From NCBI GenBank assembly GCA_045601245.1, contig JAZRZH010000009.1, positions 32,394 to 96,393 on the forward strand: DNA of 64,000 nucleotides, written 5' to 3'. Positions 15,033 to 23,936 of the stretch are shown piece after piece. The notes below the pieces were generated by a model that saw only the letters and a program-made list of their open reading frames with translations, was not told the origin of the DNA and did not search any database. Within the stretch, counting starts at the first letter, position 1, and each line of letters starts with the position of its first letter. A program made the position numbers and the translations under genes. Source of the stretch: Cacconaster sp045601245 (GTDB lineage Bacteria; Bacteroidota; Bacteroidia; Bacteroidales; UBA932).

Positions 15033-16421
15033 TTATGCGTGAATACATTCGCCGTGAATGGCAGCCGCGGCCTCCATTATCGCCTCGCTCATCGTAGGGT
15101 GCGGCCATACTGATTTCATGATATCGGCAGCCTTGACGCCCATATTGCGGGCTGTGACGATACCGCCTATCATCTCGGATACATTTGCACCTACGAGGTG
15201 TGCGCCGAGGAGTTCGTCAGTGTCAGCATCAGCGATAAGTTTGATGAAGCCGTCACGTTCTCCCGCTGCGGTAGCCTTGCCGGATGCGGTGAACGGGAAT
15301 TTACCGACCTTGTAGTTGATGCCCTTTTCCTTGGCGGCACGTTCCGTCATACCTGCTGAAGCGACCTCAGGAGAAATATAGGTACAGCCAGGAATATTGT
15401 CATAGCGGACAGGTGCCGGGTTGAGGCCTGCGATAGCCTCAACGCAGTTGATACCCTCTGCGGATGCGACGTGCGCGAGAGCCTGGGTAGGGATGATATC
15501 GCCGATGGCGTAGAGGCCGTCGACGTTTGTCTTGTAATTCTTGTCAACCACAATCTTGCCGCGGTTCATCTCGACGCCGAGATCCTCGAGACCGAGGTCT
15601 TCGGTATTAGGGCGCACGCCCACAGCTGAGAGCACCTTCTCGGCTTCGATGATTTCCTCGCCCTTCTTGGTGGCGACAGTGAGTTTGCAGAGCTCGCCGC
15701 TGGTGTCCACGCTCTTGACCTGTGATGACACCATCACCTTCATTCCCATCTTGCGGAACGAGCGGCTGATCTGAGCTGAAACATCGTCATCCTCGACAGG
15801 AAGTATACGCTCCTGGAACTCGATGATTGTCACGTCCACTCCGAGGGAACGATAGAAGAATGCAAATTCGCTTCCGATAGCACCGGAGCCGATGACCGCG
15901 AGGCTTTTAGGAAGATTATCAGGAACAAGCGCCTGATAGTAGCAGATGATCTTCTCGCCATCAACCGGTGCGAAAGGCAATGACACAGGACGTGCGCCCG
16001 TTGCAAGGATGATGTGGTCAGCCTCATATATCTCCGTCTTGCCTTCGGCATCCTCAACGCTGACGCGCTTGCCGGAGAGCACCTTGCCGGAACCGGCGAG
16101 GACGGTGACGTTGTTCTTCTTGAAGAGGTATCCGATGCCGGCGTTCATAGTAGCGGAAACGCCGCGGCTGCGGGAGACCATCCTGGCAAGGTCAGGAGTG
16201 ACATTTTCGGCATTGAATCCGAATTCAGCGCCGTTCTGTGCATAGTGGTAAGCCTGTGCACTCTTGAGGAGGGCTTTGGTAGGGATGCAGCCCCAGTTGA
16301 GGCATATTCCACCGAGTTCGTTGCGTTCGACAACTGCTGTGCTGAAGCCGAGCTGTGCAGCTCTGATAGCGGCAACATATCCGCCAGGACCGGCACCGAT
16401 AACAATGATATCGTATTTCAT
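15033..16421 (-). CDS. lpdA: Dihydrolipoyl dehydrogenase
   Basis: E3 flavoenzyme that reoxidises dihydrolipoamide of 2-oxoacid dehydrogenase or glycine-cleavage complexes. The 462 residues show the N-terminal FAD fold (DIIVIGAGPGGYVAAIRAAQ), redox-active cysteines in GGICLNWGCIPTKALL, the NAD fold with SLAVIGSGAIGSEFAFFY, and the dimer interface ending VWPHPTMSEAIMEAAAAIHG with the active-site His-Glu pair. Full length. No E1/E2 genes are nearby. It lies 23 bp after secA in a mixed operon. Confidence 0.95.
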   Translation of the reverse strand: MKYDIIVIGAGPGGYVAAIRAAQLGFSTAVVERNELGGICLNWGCIPTKALLKSAQAYHYAQNGAEFGFNAENVTPDLARMVSRSRGVSATMNAGIGYLFKKNNVTVLAGSGKVLSGKRVSVEDAEGKTEIYEADHIILATGARPVSLPFAPVDGEKIICYYQALVPDNLPKSLAVIGSGAIGSEFAFFYRSLGVDVTIIEFQERILPVEDDDVSAQISRSFRKMGMKVMVSSQVKSVDTSGELCKLTVATKKGEEIIEAEKVLSAVGVRPNTEDLGLEDLGVEMNRGKIVVDKNYKTNVDGLYAIGDIIPTQALAHVASAEGINCVEAIAGLNPAPVRYDNIPGCTYISPEVASAGMTERAAKEKGINYKVGKFPFTASGKATAAGERDGFIKLIADADTDELLGAHLVGANVSEMIGGIVTARNMGVKAADIMKSVWPHPTMSEAIMEAAAAIHGECIHA

Positions 16422-16444
16422 AATATAAACTGATAGTTAATGGT

Positions 16445-19400
16445 TTACAAATCTCTTCCGTGGCAGTTCTTATACTTCTTGCCACTGCCGCAAGGGCAAG
16501 GGTCGTTGCGGCCGACCTTCTTCTCGACGTGAACCGGCTGGTTGGACTTAGGTTCGGAACTGTTGTTGAGCAGGTCCGGACGGCTTGTCTGCGTACGGCT
16601 CATATCGGTATGCTTTTCACGGCCTTCCTGCGCCACTGCATCCGGTTCCTGCTCCTGTCGGAGGTAGAGGAATGCGCGCATCAGGAATGCGAGCACGTCG
16701 CGGCTGATATTCTCAAGCACGGTGATGAACAGGTCGAAACTCTCGGTCTTGTATACGAGAATCGGGTCCTTCTGCTCGTATGCGGCATTCTGAACGGACT
16801 GCTTAAGGTCATCCATATCACGGAGATGGTCCTTCCAATACTCGTCGATTACGCGGAGGGTTATGGTCTTCTCCACGGCGCGTACTACCTCCTTGGCGTG
16901 GCTCTCGTACGCTTTCTCAAGATTTACGAGCACCGTGTAGACACGCTTGCCGTCTGATATAGGGAGAGCGATGTTCTGATAGAACATCCTCTTGGTCTCA
17001 TATACGTGGTTGATGATCGGCCAGCAGAGTTCGACCAGAGTGTCAGAACGGCGCTGGAGTGTCTCGTGGAGGCTCTCCTCGACAGAAGCGATGAGTTTGT
17101 CCTTGGAGAGGTGAGCGAACTCCTCTTCATTGAATGAAGGGGTGACTGCGAGAATCCTTGTCATCTCCTCACGGAAATCCTCATATGGAAGGTCCTTGTT
17201 TTCAGAAACGAACATCTCGCTGTAGTCGCTTATCATATTGAGGACATCCACATCGATGCGCTCGCCGGTAAGGGCGCTGCGGCGCTTCGAGTATACGACC
17301 TCACGCTGTGAGTTCATCACGTCATCGTAGTCCACGAGATGCTTGCGGACGCCGAAGTGATTCTCCTCGACTTTCTTCTGGGCCTTTTCGATTGCCTTTG
17401 CGAGCATCGGTGACTGGAGTGCTTCATCGTCCTTCATACCCATACTGTCAACGACCTTGGAGATACGGTCCGAACCGAAGAGACGCATCAGGTCATCCTG
17501 AAGCGATACGTAGAAAATGGAGGATCCCGGGTCACCCTGACGTCCGGCACGACCTCTCAGCTGACGGTCGACGCGGCGGCTGTCGTGGCGCTGGGTACCG
17601 ATGATGGCGAGACCTCCGGCAGCCTTGACCTCGTCACTCAACTTGATATCGGTACCACGGCCCGCCATGTTGGTGGCGATGGTCACCGTACCGGCCTCAC
17701 CTGCGTGCGCGACGACCTCCGCCTCACGTGCGTGTTGCTTTGCATTAAGCACCTGATGAGGGATTCCGCGCATCTGGAGCATTCGGCTCAGGAGTTCGGA
17801 AATCTCGACGGACGTCGTACCCACGAGAACCGGGCGGCCCTGCGACGTGAGCTCGGCGATCTTGGCGATGACAGCGTCATACTTGGCCTTCTTGGTCTTA
17901 TAGACAAGATCAGCCTGGTCGTCACGGATTACCGGACGGTTGGTCGGGATGACGACGACGTCAAGTTTGTATATGCTCCAGAACTCACCGGCCTCGGTCT
18001 CTGCGGTACCTGTCATTCCGGAGAGCTTGTGATACATTCTGAAATAGTTCTGAAGGGTGATGGTCGCGAATGTCTGGGTTGCAGCCTCGACCTTCACGTT
18101 CTCCTTGGCTTCGACAGCCTGATGGAGACCGTCGCTCCAGCGGCGTCCCTCCATTATACGGCCGGTACCTTCATCGACGATCTTGACCTTATTGTCGACG
18201 ATGACATAATCGACATCCTTCTCGAACATCGCGTATGCTTTGAGGAGCTGGTCCACAGTGTGCATTCGCTCGGCCTTGAGGGAGTAGTTGGAGTAGAGTT
18301 CGTCCTTCTTCTGCTGCTTCTCCTCGTCGGTGATGTCCATATGCTCGATAATAGCGGTCTCATCGCCGAGTTTCGGCATCAGGAAGAAATCCGGATCGCC
18401 GACCGCCTTCGCGAGGATATCGTTACCCTTGTCGGTGAGTTCGACGCTGCGGGTCTGCTCATCAATAACAAAATAGAGTTCGTTGGTCACGACGCGCTGC
18501 TCGATGTCCCTGTCAGAGAACGCGGCACGGATGACCTTGCTCTGTGCGGCCTGGAGTATCTGCTTTATGCCAGGTTCGCTGAGGTATTTGATGAGAGGTC
18601 CGTATTTAGGAAGGCCCTTGTGGGCACGCAGGAGTGAGATCTCACCCTTGTCGGTAATCTCGCCGGCGGCGATTTCCTTCTTGGCTTCATTGAGGAACTG
18701 GTTGACCAGTTTGCGCTGCTCTTCATAGAGACGCTGGACGTACGGCCTGTATTCGATGAATGTCTCGTCACCGCTGCGCTGCACAGGACCGGAAATGATA
18801 AGCGGTGTGCGGGCGTCATCAATGAGGACAGAGTCGACCTCATCGACGATTGCCTAATGGTGCTTGCGCTGGACAAGGTCATTCTGGTTGATGGCCATAT
18901 TGTCGCGCAGGTAGTCGAAGCCGAATTCGTTATTGGTACCGAACGTTATATCTGAGAGATATGCCTTGCGGCGGCCGTCGGAGTTTGGCTCGTGCTTGTC
19001 GATGCAGTCGACGCTTAGTCCGTGGAACATATAGAGCGGCCCCATCCACTCGCAGTCTCGTTTGGCGAGATAGTCGTTGACGGTGACTACGTGTACACCC
19101 TTGCCAGCAAGAGCATTGAGGAATACCGGGAGCGTTGCCACGAGGGTCTTGCCTTCACCGGTGGCCATCTCGGCAATCTTTCCGGAGTGCAGTACGATAC
19201 CACCTATCAGCTGCACGTCGTAGTGGACCATGTCCCAAGTCATCAGGTTGCCACCGGCAGTCCAGGAATTCTTCCATAATGCTGTGTCGCCATCAATACT
19301 GACGAAATCGTGCATCGCGCTCAGGTCGCGGTCGAAATCGGTAGCCTGTACGCGGATAGCGCTGTTCTGCGCGAAGCGGCGTGCGGTGGATTTCATTATG

Positions 19401-19735
19401 GCGAATGCATCAGGCAGGATCTGATTGAGAACATCCTCTATCTTTTCATCTATCTTCTTTACGAGTTCGTCCTGCTCGGTGGCGAGTTTTTCCTTGAGTC
19501 TGACTTCGATTTCGACATCCTCAAGTTTGCCCTTGATCTCAGCCACCTTGGCCTCTTCAGGTGCAATGTAATCCGCAATGCGCTTGCGCAGAGCTGCTGA
19601 TTCGGCACGGAGCTGGTCATCACTGAGCTTGTCTATGCGCTCATAGGATGCAAGGCAGGCCTTGAGCATCGGATTGATCTCCTTGAGGTCATGGTCAGCC
19701 TTGGTGCCGAACAGTTTGGTAAAAAAATTTGCCAT
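16445..19735 (-). CDS. secA: Preprotein translocase ATPase SecA, interrupted by one in-frame TAG
   Basis: SecA drives proteins through SecYEG. From ATG 19735 the frame is intact across the whole gene except for one TAG at 18854-18856 (codon 294). Before it: MANFFTKLFGTKADHDLKEI, Walker A region IAEMATGEGKTLVATLPVF and FDYLRDNMAINQNDLVQRKH. Directly after it, in the same frame: AIVDEVDSVLIDDARTPLII, the DEAD-type motif II. Later come MAGRGTDIKLSDEV and QLRGRAGRQGDPGSS, and the zinc tail GRNDPCPCGSGKKYKNCHG. The position is normally aromatic (HHYAIVDEVDS-like), so TAC or TAT to TAG by one base is the simplest reading. secA is essential, so sequence error, suppression or expression as two parts should be considered. 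It starts 19 bp after the ArsP_2-type gene. Confidence 0.9.
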
Positions 19736-19754
19736 ATATTAAGTAGTTATTATT

Positions 19755-20873
19755 TTAATATCCAATCAAGTAACAGATGAATCCCGCAGCAAGGCCTATC
19801 ACAACGTTGACAGCCTTGGACTTGAGGAAGCCCATCTTACTCTCCGCCAGCAGCGGAAGGCCTGCGTGTCCGTCCTGTGAAACGGAACTTGCGAGGAGGA
19901 CGGAGAACGGTACAGCTCCCGTAGCAAAAAGCGTGACAAAGAGGAGGTGCGGACCGGACTCCGGTATCACACCGACGAGCACGGCGAGCAGTATCATAAA
20001 CGGCACATTGTCCCTTGTCCAGGACGCTATGTCGAAATACTCCATACCGAAACTGATGAGCAGCATAGTGCCGAATGTCCAGCAGAACACCCTCAGGAGG
20101 TGTTTTTTTATGACGTGGTCCCAAAGGTGCTCTTTGATGAAATGCTCCTTGGCGGTCATGATGAACCAGAGCACGAAGAGGCTCAGGATCGAGAAAACAA
20201 GGTTAAGCCAGTATTCGTCAAGTATGTTGAAACCTTCCGATACTACTGCCATTTCGTCAGCCCCGTGCTCCTCGTGTTCGAGCAGGCCCAGGGCCAGGGC
20301 CACGATGAAGGCTGCGACTCCGAGCAGCAGGACTATGCGCTGCCAGGAAGGATGGCGGAGGTTGCGGAGGCTGGCATGCGGGCAGTCCCCCTCCCCGTCG
20401 CAGTGTCCGTCGGCATCGTGATGGTGCTCATCCTTGAGGTGCATCTCAAACTCCTGGTCACACGCGCCGCGCACGGCCTTGTTCCTGGTGAAGAGATTGA
20501 CCAGCAGACCCGAAACAATCGCCACCACAAGGAGTATGACCATAAGGACTGCAGCCTCCTTCGGGATCATCGAAAGCATAATGAAGGCTTCGTCTCCGGA
20601 GGAGGCCACCATCATCGCTATAAGTGCGCCGAAGCCTATGAGGCCGTGAGTATAAAGGGACACCGCCGCAAAACCGCCCATACAGCCCGGGATGATGCCG
20701 AGCAGGGCACCGAGAACAACCTGACCTGTACGTGAGTTGCGCAGGCGGACAAACCATCGGCCCTGTGACTGGATGTTGATGTATTCGATCATCAGCATCA
20801 TCACAATCACAAGTCCGGTGACGAGCACCGAATTGCGCAGAGTGTCAACGATTATATCCAGAATTATGTCCAT
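19755..20873 (-). CDS. Putative 10-TM heavy-metal/manganese exporter (ArsP_2 type)
   Basis: 372-residue polytopic membrane protein with about ten hydrophobic segments, for example VLVTGLVIVMMLMIEYINI, LGALLGIIPGCMGGFAAVSL and FMILLAVLVGVIPESGPHLL. The two Gly/Pro-rich half-repeats (LLGIIPGC and VLVGVIPESGPH) resemble the inverted halves of this family. A His/Asp-rich cytosolic loop (LKDEHHHDADGHCDGEGDC) suggests metal binding. The substrate is not proven. It is cotranscribed between meaB and secA with short gaps. Confidence 0.8.
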   Translation of the reverse strand: MDIILDIIVDTLRNSVLVTGLVIVMMLMIEYINIQSQGRWFVRLRNSRTGQVVLGALLGIIPGCMGGFAAVSLYTHGLIGFGALIAMMVASSGDEAFIMLSMIPKEAAVLMVILLVVAIVSGLLVNLFTRNKAVRGACDQEFEMHLKDEHHHDADGHCDGEGDCPHASLRNLRHPSWQRIVLLLGVAAFIVALALGLLEHEEHGADEMAVVSEGFNILDEYWLNLVFSILSLFVLWFIMTAKEHFIKEHLWDHVIKKHLLRVFCWTFGTMLLISFGMEYFDIASWTRDNVPFMILLAVLVGVIPESGPHLLFVTLFATGAVPFSVLLASSVSQDGHAGLPLLAESKMGFLKSKAVNVVIGLAAGFICYLIGY

Positions 20874-20882
20874 CTGCAGGGA

Positions 20883-22010
20883 TTATTTGCTGAGTTTGTA
20901 TTTGTCTATAAGCTCGGATGCAGATGTGAAGGATTCGAGTTTGCCCTCGAGGACGGCCTCCTCATATTCAGGAAGCAGTTTTTCTATCTCGGGATTCTCA
21001 TAGAACATATTCTTGAGCGATTCGTTGATGCTCTCGTACATCCAGTAGCGGGCCTGTTCGCGCCGGCGTTTCTCATAATAGCCATTGCCCTGCACAAGAG
21101 CGAAATATTCGTCGATTTTCTGCTTGATCTCAGGCAAACCGTCCTTTGTAACTGAGGATGATGTGACGGCGGTCGGAACCCAGCCGGACTCTGTCGGAGG
21201 GAAAAGATGGAGTGCATTGATGTACAATACCTTCGCCATCTCGGCCTTCTCCTTGTTGGTACCGTCGGCCTTGGTGACATTGATCATATCGGACATCTCC
21301 ATAATGCCGCGCTTGATGCCCTGTAAGTCGTCTCCCGCGCCGGAAATAAGCAGCAGCAGGAAGAAGTCCGTCATAGAGTGGACGGCAGTCTCGCTCTGCC
21401 CCACACCCACGGTCTCCACGAAGATGGTGTCATATCCCGCTGCCTCGCAGAGGAGGATTGTCTCACGGGTCTTGCGCGCCACGCCTCCGAGGGAGCCTGC
21501 GCTCGGGCTTGGACGGATGAATGCCATCGGGTCATTGCAGAGTGTCTCCATACGCGTCTTGTCGCCGAGGATGCTGCCCTTGGTCTTCTCCGAACTCGGG
21601 TCGATTGCAAGGACTGCAAGCTTGTGCCCGCACGAAGTCATATAGGAGCCGAATGATTCAATGAATGTACTCTTGCCTGCACCCGGAACGCCAGTGATGC
21701 CTATGCGCATCGTCTTGCGCTCCGCGGAGATCGGCTGGCAGCGCATGATGATCTCCTGCGCCACAGCGCGATGTTCCGGCAAATAACTCTCAACAAGTGT
21801 TATGGCCTGGCTGAGGATTGTCGTGTTACCGGCGAGGATTCCCTCCATATATTGGTCAGCGGAGAGTATCTCCGGACGCTTCTTGTAGAACTTCTTGACG
21901 TACGGATTGGTGATAGGCGGCTGTGCGACGCCCTCGTTGACTATGAGTTTGCTGTCCTTATTGTCGTAATCCTGGAAGAAATCGCCCTGATGTTCAACTT
22001 GTTTTTCCAT
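20883..22010 (-). CDS. meaB: Methylmalonyl-CoA mutase-associated GTPase MeaB (ArgK family)
   Basis: GTPase chaperone that protects methylmalonyl-CoA mutase and gates B12 loading. The 375 residues show a P-loop in GITGVPGAGKSTFIESFGSY, the LAVLAIDPSSEKTKGSILGD segment, FIRPSPSAGSLGGVARKTRE, the metal motif FVETVGVGQSETAV and NVTKADG as the guanine-recognition motif. Complete. The mutase genes are not in the window. It lies 4 bp after the DUF1573 gene. Confidence 0.93.
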   Translation of the reverse strand: MEKQVEHQGDFFQDYDNKDSKLIVNEGVAQPPITNPYVKKFYKKRPEILSADQYMEGILAGNTTILSQAITLVESYLPEHRAVAQEIIMRCQPISAERKTMRIGITGVPGAGKSTFIESFGSYMTSCGHKLAVLAIDPSSEKTKGSILGDKTRMETLCNDPMAFIRPSPSAGSLGGVARKTRETILLCEAAGYDTIFVETVGVGQSETAVHSMTDFFLLLLISGAGDDLQGIKRGIMEMSDMINVTKADGTNKEKAEMAKVLYINALHLFPPTESGWVPTAVTSSSVTKDGLPEIKQKIDEYFALVQGNGYYEKRRREQARYWMYESINESLKNMFYENPEIEKLLPEYEEAVLEGKLESFTSASELIDKYKLSK

Positions 22011-22014
22011 AATG

Positions 22015-23142
22015 CTATTTCGTTACTGTTCCGGTCGCGAAGAGATTGAGCAGCGGCTTTGCCGGTGAATTGGTGACAAGCGTCAGCACAACTACCGTCT
22101 CTCCGGACACATTGGATGTATCATATTTGAGTTTCAATACCGCTGATGCCCCTGGGGCTATAGTCACCGGACATTTGCCGATGAACTTGATACCGGGCTT
22201 GTCCGACTCTATCTTGTGGATGATGAGAGGCTCGGAACCCGTATTGCTTATCCTGTACGAAAGGCTGGCCATTGCGCCGGACTTCACGCTTCCGAACTCG
22301 AAATACGAAAGTTCAGGCACCGGTGACGCGGCCCGGTCAACCATCTCATCGTCATAGTCATCGAAATTGTCCTTAATGAACGTGGTTATGGCCAGCGCAG
22401 ACCTGAACTGATCCTTGCCAGCGACAAATCCTGTCACGAAACTCTGCTTGCCCCATTTGCTGCCTTCAAATGCCTTCGTATCGACTGTCACGGTCATTTT
22501 CGCAGTGCCTTGAGGCGGGATAGGATTGACATCGAAACTGACCGTCAACCCCTTGTCGGTGGCAAAAGGCCTGACCTGCAGCGGCTGACGGGAAACATTG
22601 GCCACGGTAATGACATCTGTCTTGGACTTGCCCTGGTCAATATATCCTATCGCGACCGTATTTTCACGGAAAGCGAGATGCCCGGCCCGGTACGGATAGA
22701 TATCCGAAAGCTTGCGGCTGTGCTCGTGGACATATCCGCGGACGCGTAGTACAACAGGCCTGTTGACGCCTGACACATAGACCGTCAGAGTCTTGTCAAA
22801 CGGATATGCGCCCTGGTCGTTGGTGAATGTCACGCTGATGCTGCCGGTATCCTGAGGCATCACCGGAGACTTGGTCCATTCGGGAGTAGTGCATCCACAG
22901 GAAGATATCACCCTGTGGATGGCAATCGGAGATGGACTGATATTTGTAAATCTGAATGACCATACCAGCGGCCCGTCGGAGAGCAGCACGTCTCCGAAAT
23001 CGTGAACCTTATTGTCGAATGATATAACCTGCTCCTCCGGAAGTACCTCAACCACACCGGTTTGAGCTACAACTGGAGCGCACCGCAGCAAAAGTGCCGC
23101 AGCTGTCACTGCCATATACAGAAGAGAACGCATTCCGCCCAT
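22015..23142 (-). CDS. Exported DUF1573 protein
   Basis: 375 residues from ATG 23142. A signal peptide (SLLYMAVTAAALLLRCAPVV then AQTG) is followed by Ig-like beta-sandwich repeats. The first has the DUF1573 hallmarks DNKVHDFGDVLLSDGPLVW and HRVISSCGCTTPEWTKSPV; a second copy occurs near LSYFEFGSVKSGAMASLSY. Typical periplasmic or surface Bacteroidota protein of unknown function. The frame extends to 23178, but the promoter lies there, so the later ATG (or 23133) is preferred. Head of the long minus-strand unit ending at the bactofilin gene. Confidence 0.85.
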   Translation of the reverse strand: MGGMRSLLYMAVTAAALLLRCAPVVAQTGVVEVLPEEQVISFDNKVHDFGDVLLSDGPLVWSFRFTNISPSPIAIHRVISSCGCTTPEWTKSPVMPQDTGSISVTFTNDQGAYPFDKTLTVYVSGVNRPVVLRVRGYVHEHSRKLSDIYPYRAGHLAFRENTVAIGYIDQGKSKTDVITVANVSRQPLQVRPFATDKGLTVSFDVNPIPPQGTAKMTVTVDTKAFEGSKWGKQSFVTGFVAGKDQFRSALAITTFIKDNFDDYDDEMVDRAASPVPELSYFEFGSVKSGAMASLSYRISNTGSEPLIIHKIESDKPGIKFIGKCPVTIAPGASAVLKLKYDTSNVSGETVVVLTLVTNSPAKPLLNLFATGTVTK

Positions 23143-23166
23143 TTTTCCCAATATGCAATAATCTTG

Positions 23167-23174
23167 CAAATATA
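23167..23174 (-). promoter_or_regulatory. Promoter -7 element of the DUF1573-meaB-secA unit
   Basis: TATATTTG on the minus strand (TAnnTTTG), 24 bp before ATG 23142. It is the only clear promoter for the following six genes. Confidence 0.6.
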
Positions 23175-23219
23175 ACAAAAAATATGGATTTCCGACAGGA
23201 CGGAAAGCAAAGAGAATCG

Positions 23220-23858
23220 TCAGAGAACGGCAATTTCGTAGATTCCCTCAAAGAATGCGACAAACCCGAGGACTGTGATGATTGAACCGGCAATCCTGTT
23301 GAGCAGCAGCAGGCCGTGGAGGCTGAAACGTTTGCGGAAATGGTTGATGATGCCCGTTACCAGCAACCACCATAAAGACTCGCCGGCGAACACCATCAGA
23401 AGCATTATAGCCATCGAATTCTTGACTTCGAATGCGTCCGGGTCAATACCGACAAATGCAAAAAGGCTGAGTACCAGCACAAGGGCGCCAGGATTGCCGA
23501 GCGTGATAAGGAAACCTTGCAGGCCATCGGTGAAATGACTCGTCTGTTCGACATTGCGGTCGCGAAGCCTGTCAACCGGATTCTTGAAGAAGATGCTGAC
23601 ACCTACTGCAATAACAACCACACCTCCGATGAGCATCACCCAGGAGCGGTTAGACTCTATGAAATCCCCGACGAACGCCAACGAGAAGAGGGCGACAGCC
23701 GAGTAAAGCATATCCATCAACGCGGCGCCAAGGCCTGTGGAAAAACCGCACCAACGCCCCTTGCTAAGTGTTTTCTGTATGATGAGCACGCCCACCGGAC
23801 CAAGCGGGATACCGACTGTGAAGCCGACAAGCAGTGCTTTGAGGAATTCCAATAACAT
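23220..23858 (-). CDS. LysE family amino-acid/metabolite exporter
   Basis: 212 residues from ATG 23858 (MLLEFLKALLVGFTVGIPLG). Six hydrophobic segments and the LysE/RhtB N-terminal signature GIPLGPVGVLIIQKTLSKG are present, with LQGFLITLGNPGALVLVLSL in the middle. Exporters of this family pump amino acids or related small molecules; the substrate is unknown. The frame is open further upstream (to 23954), but the promoter at 23881-23888 sets the later start. Divergent from lnt. Confidence 0.87.
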   Translation of the reverse strand: MLLEFLKALLVGFTVGIPLGPVGVLIIQKTLSKGRWCGFSTGLGAALMDMLYSAVALFSLAFVGDFIESNRSWVMLIGGVVVIAVGVSIFFKNPVDRLRDRNVEQTSHFTDGLQGFLITLGNPGALVLVLSLFAFVGIDPDAFEVKNSMAIMLLMVFAGESLWWLLVTGIINHFRKRFSLHGLLLLNRIAGSIITVLGFVAFFEGIYEIAVL

Positions 23859-23880
23859 AGAGTTACAATACAATTCGACG

Positions 23881-23888
23881 CAAAGATA
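23881..23888 (-). promoter_or_regulatory. Promoter -7 element of the LysE exporter gene
   Basis: TATCTTTG on the minus strand, 22 bp before ATG 23858; back to back with the lnt promoter. Confidence 0.6.
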
Positions 23889-23909
23889 CCACATTTGGGG
23901 AAAACTCTG

Positions 23910-23917
23910 TAAATTTG
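23910..23917 (+). promoter_or_regulatory. Promoter -7 element of lnt
   Basis: TAAATTTG on the plus strand, 19 bp before ATG 23937. Confidence 0.6.
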
Positions 23918-23936
23918 TCACAAATTGAAGCGGAAT

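Noticed and set aside
16445..19735. Genome-wide TAG reassignment as explanation of the secA amber
   Set aside because: TAG ends ftsY and the GT2 glycosyltransferase at the expected place with normal lengths, so TAG works as a stop in this genome.
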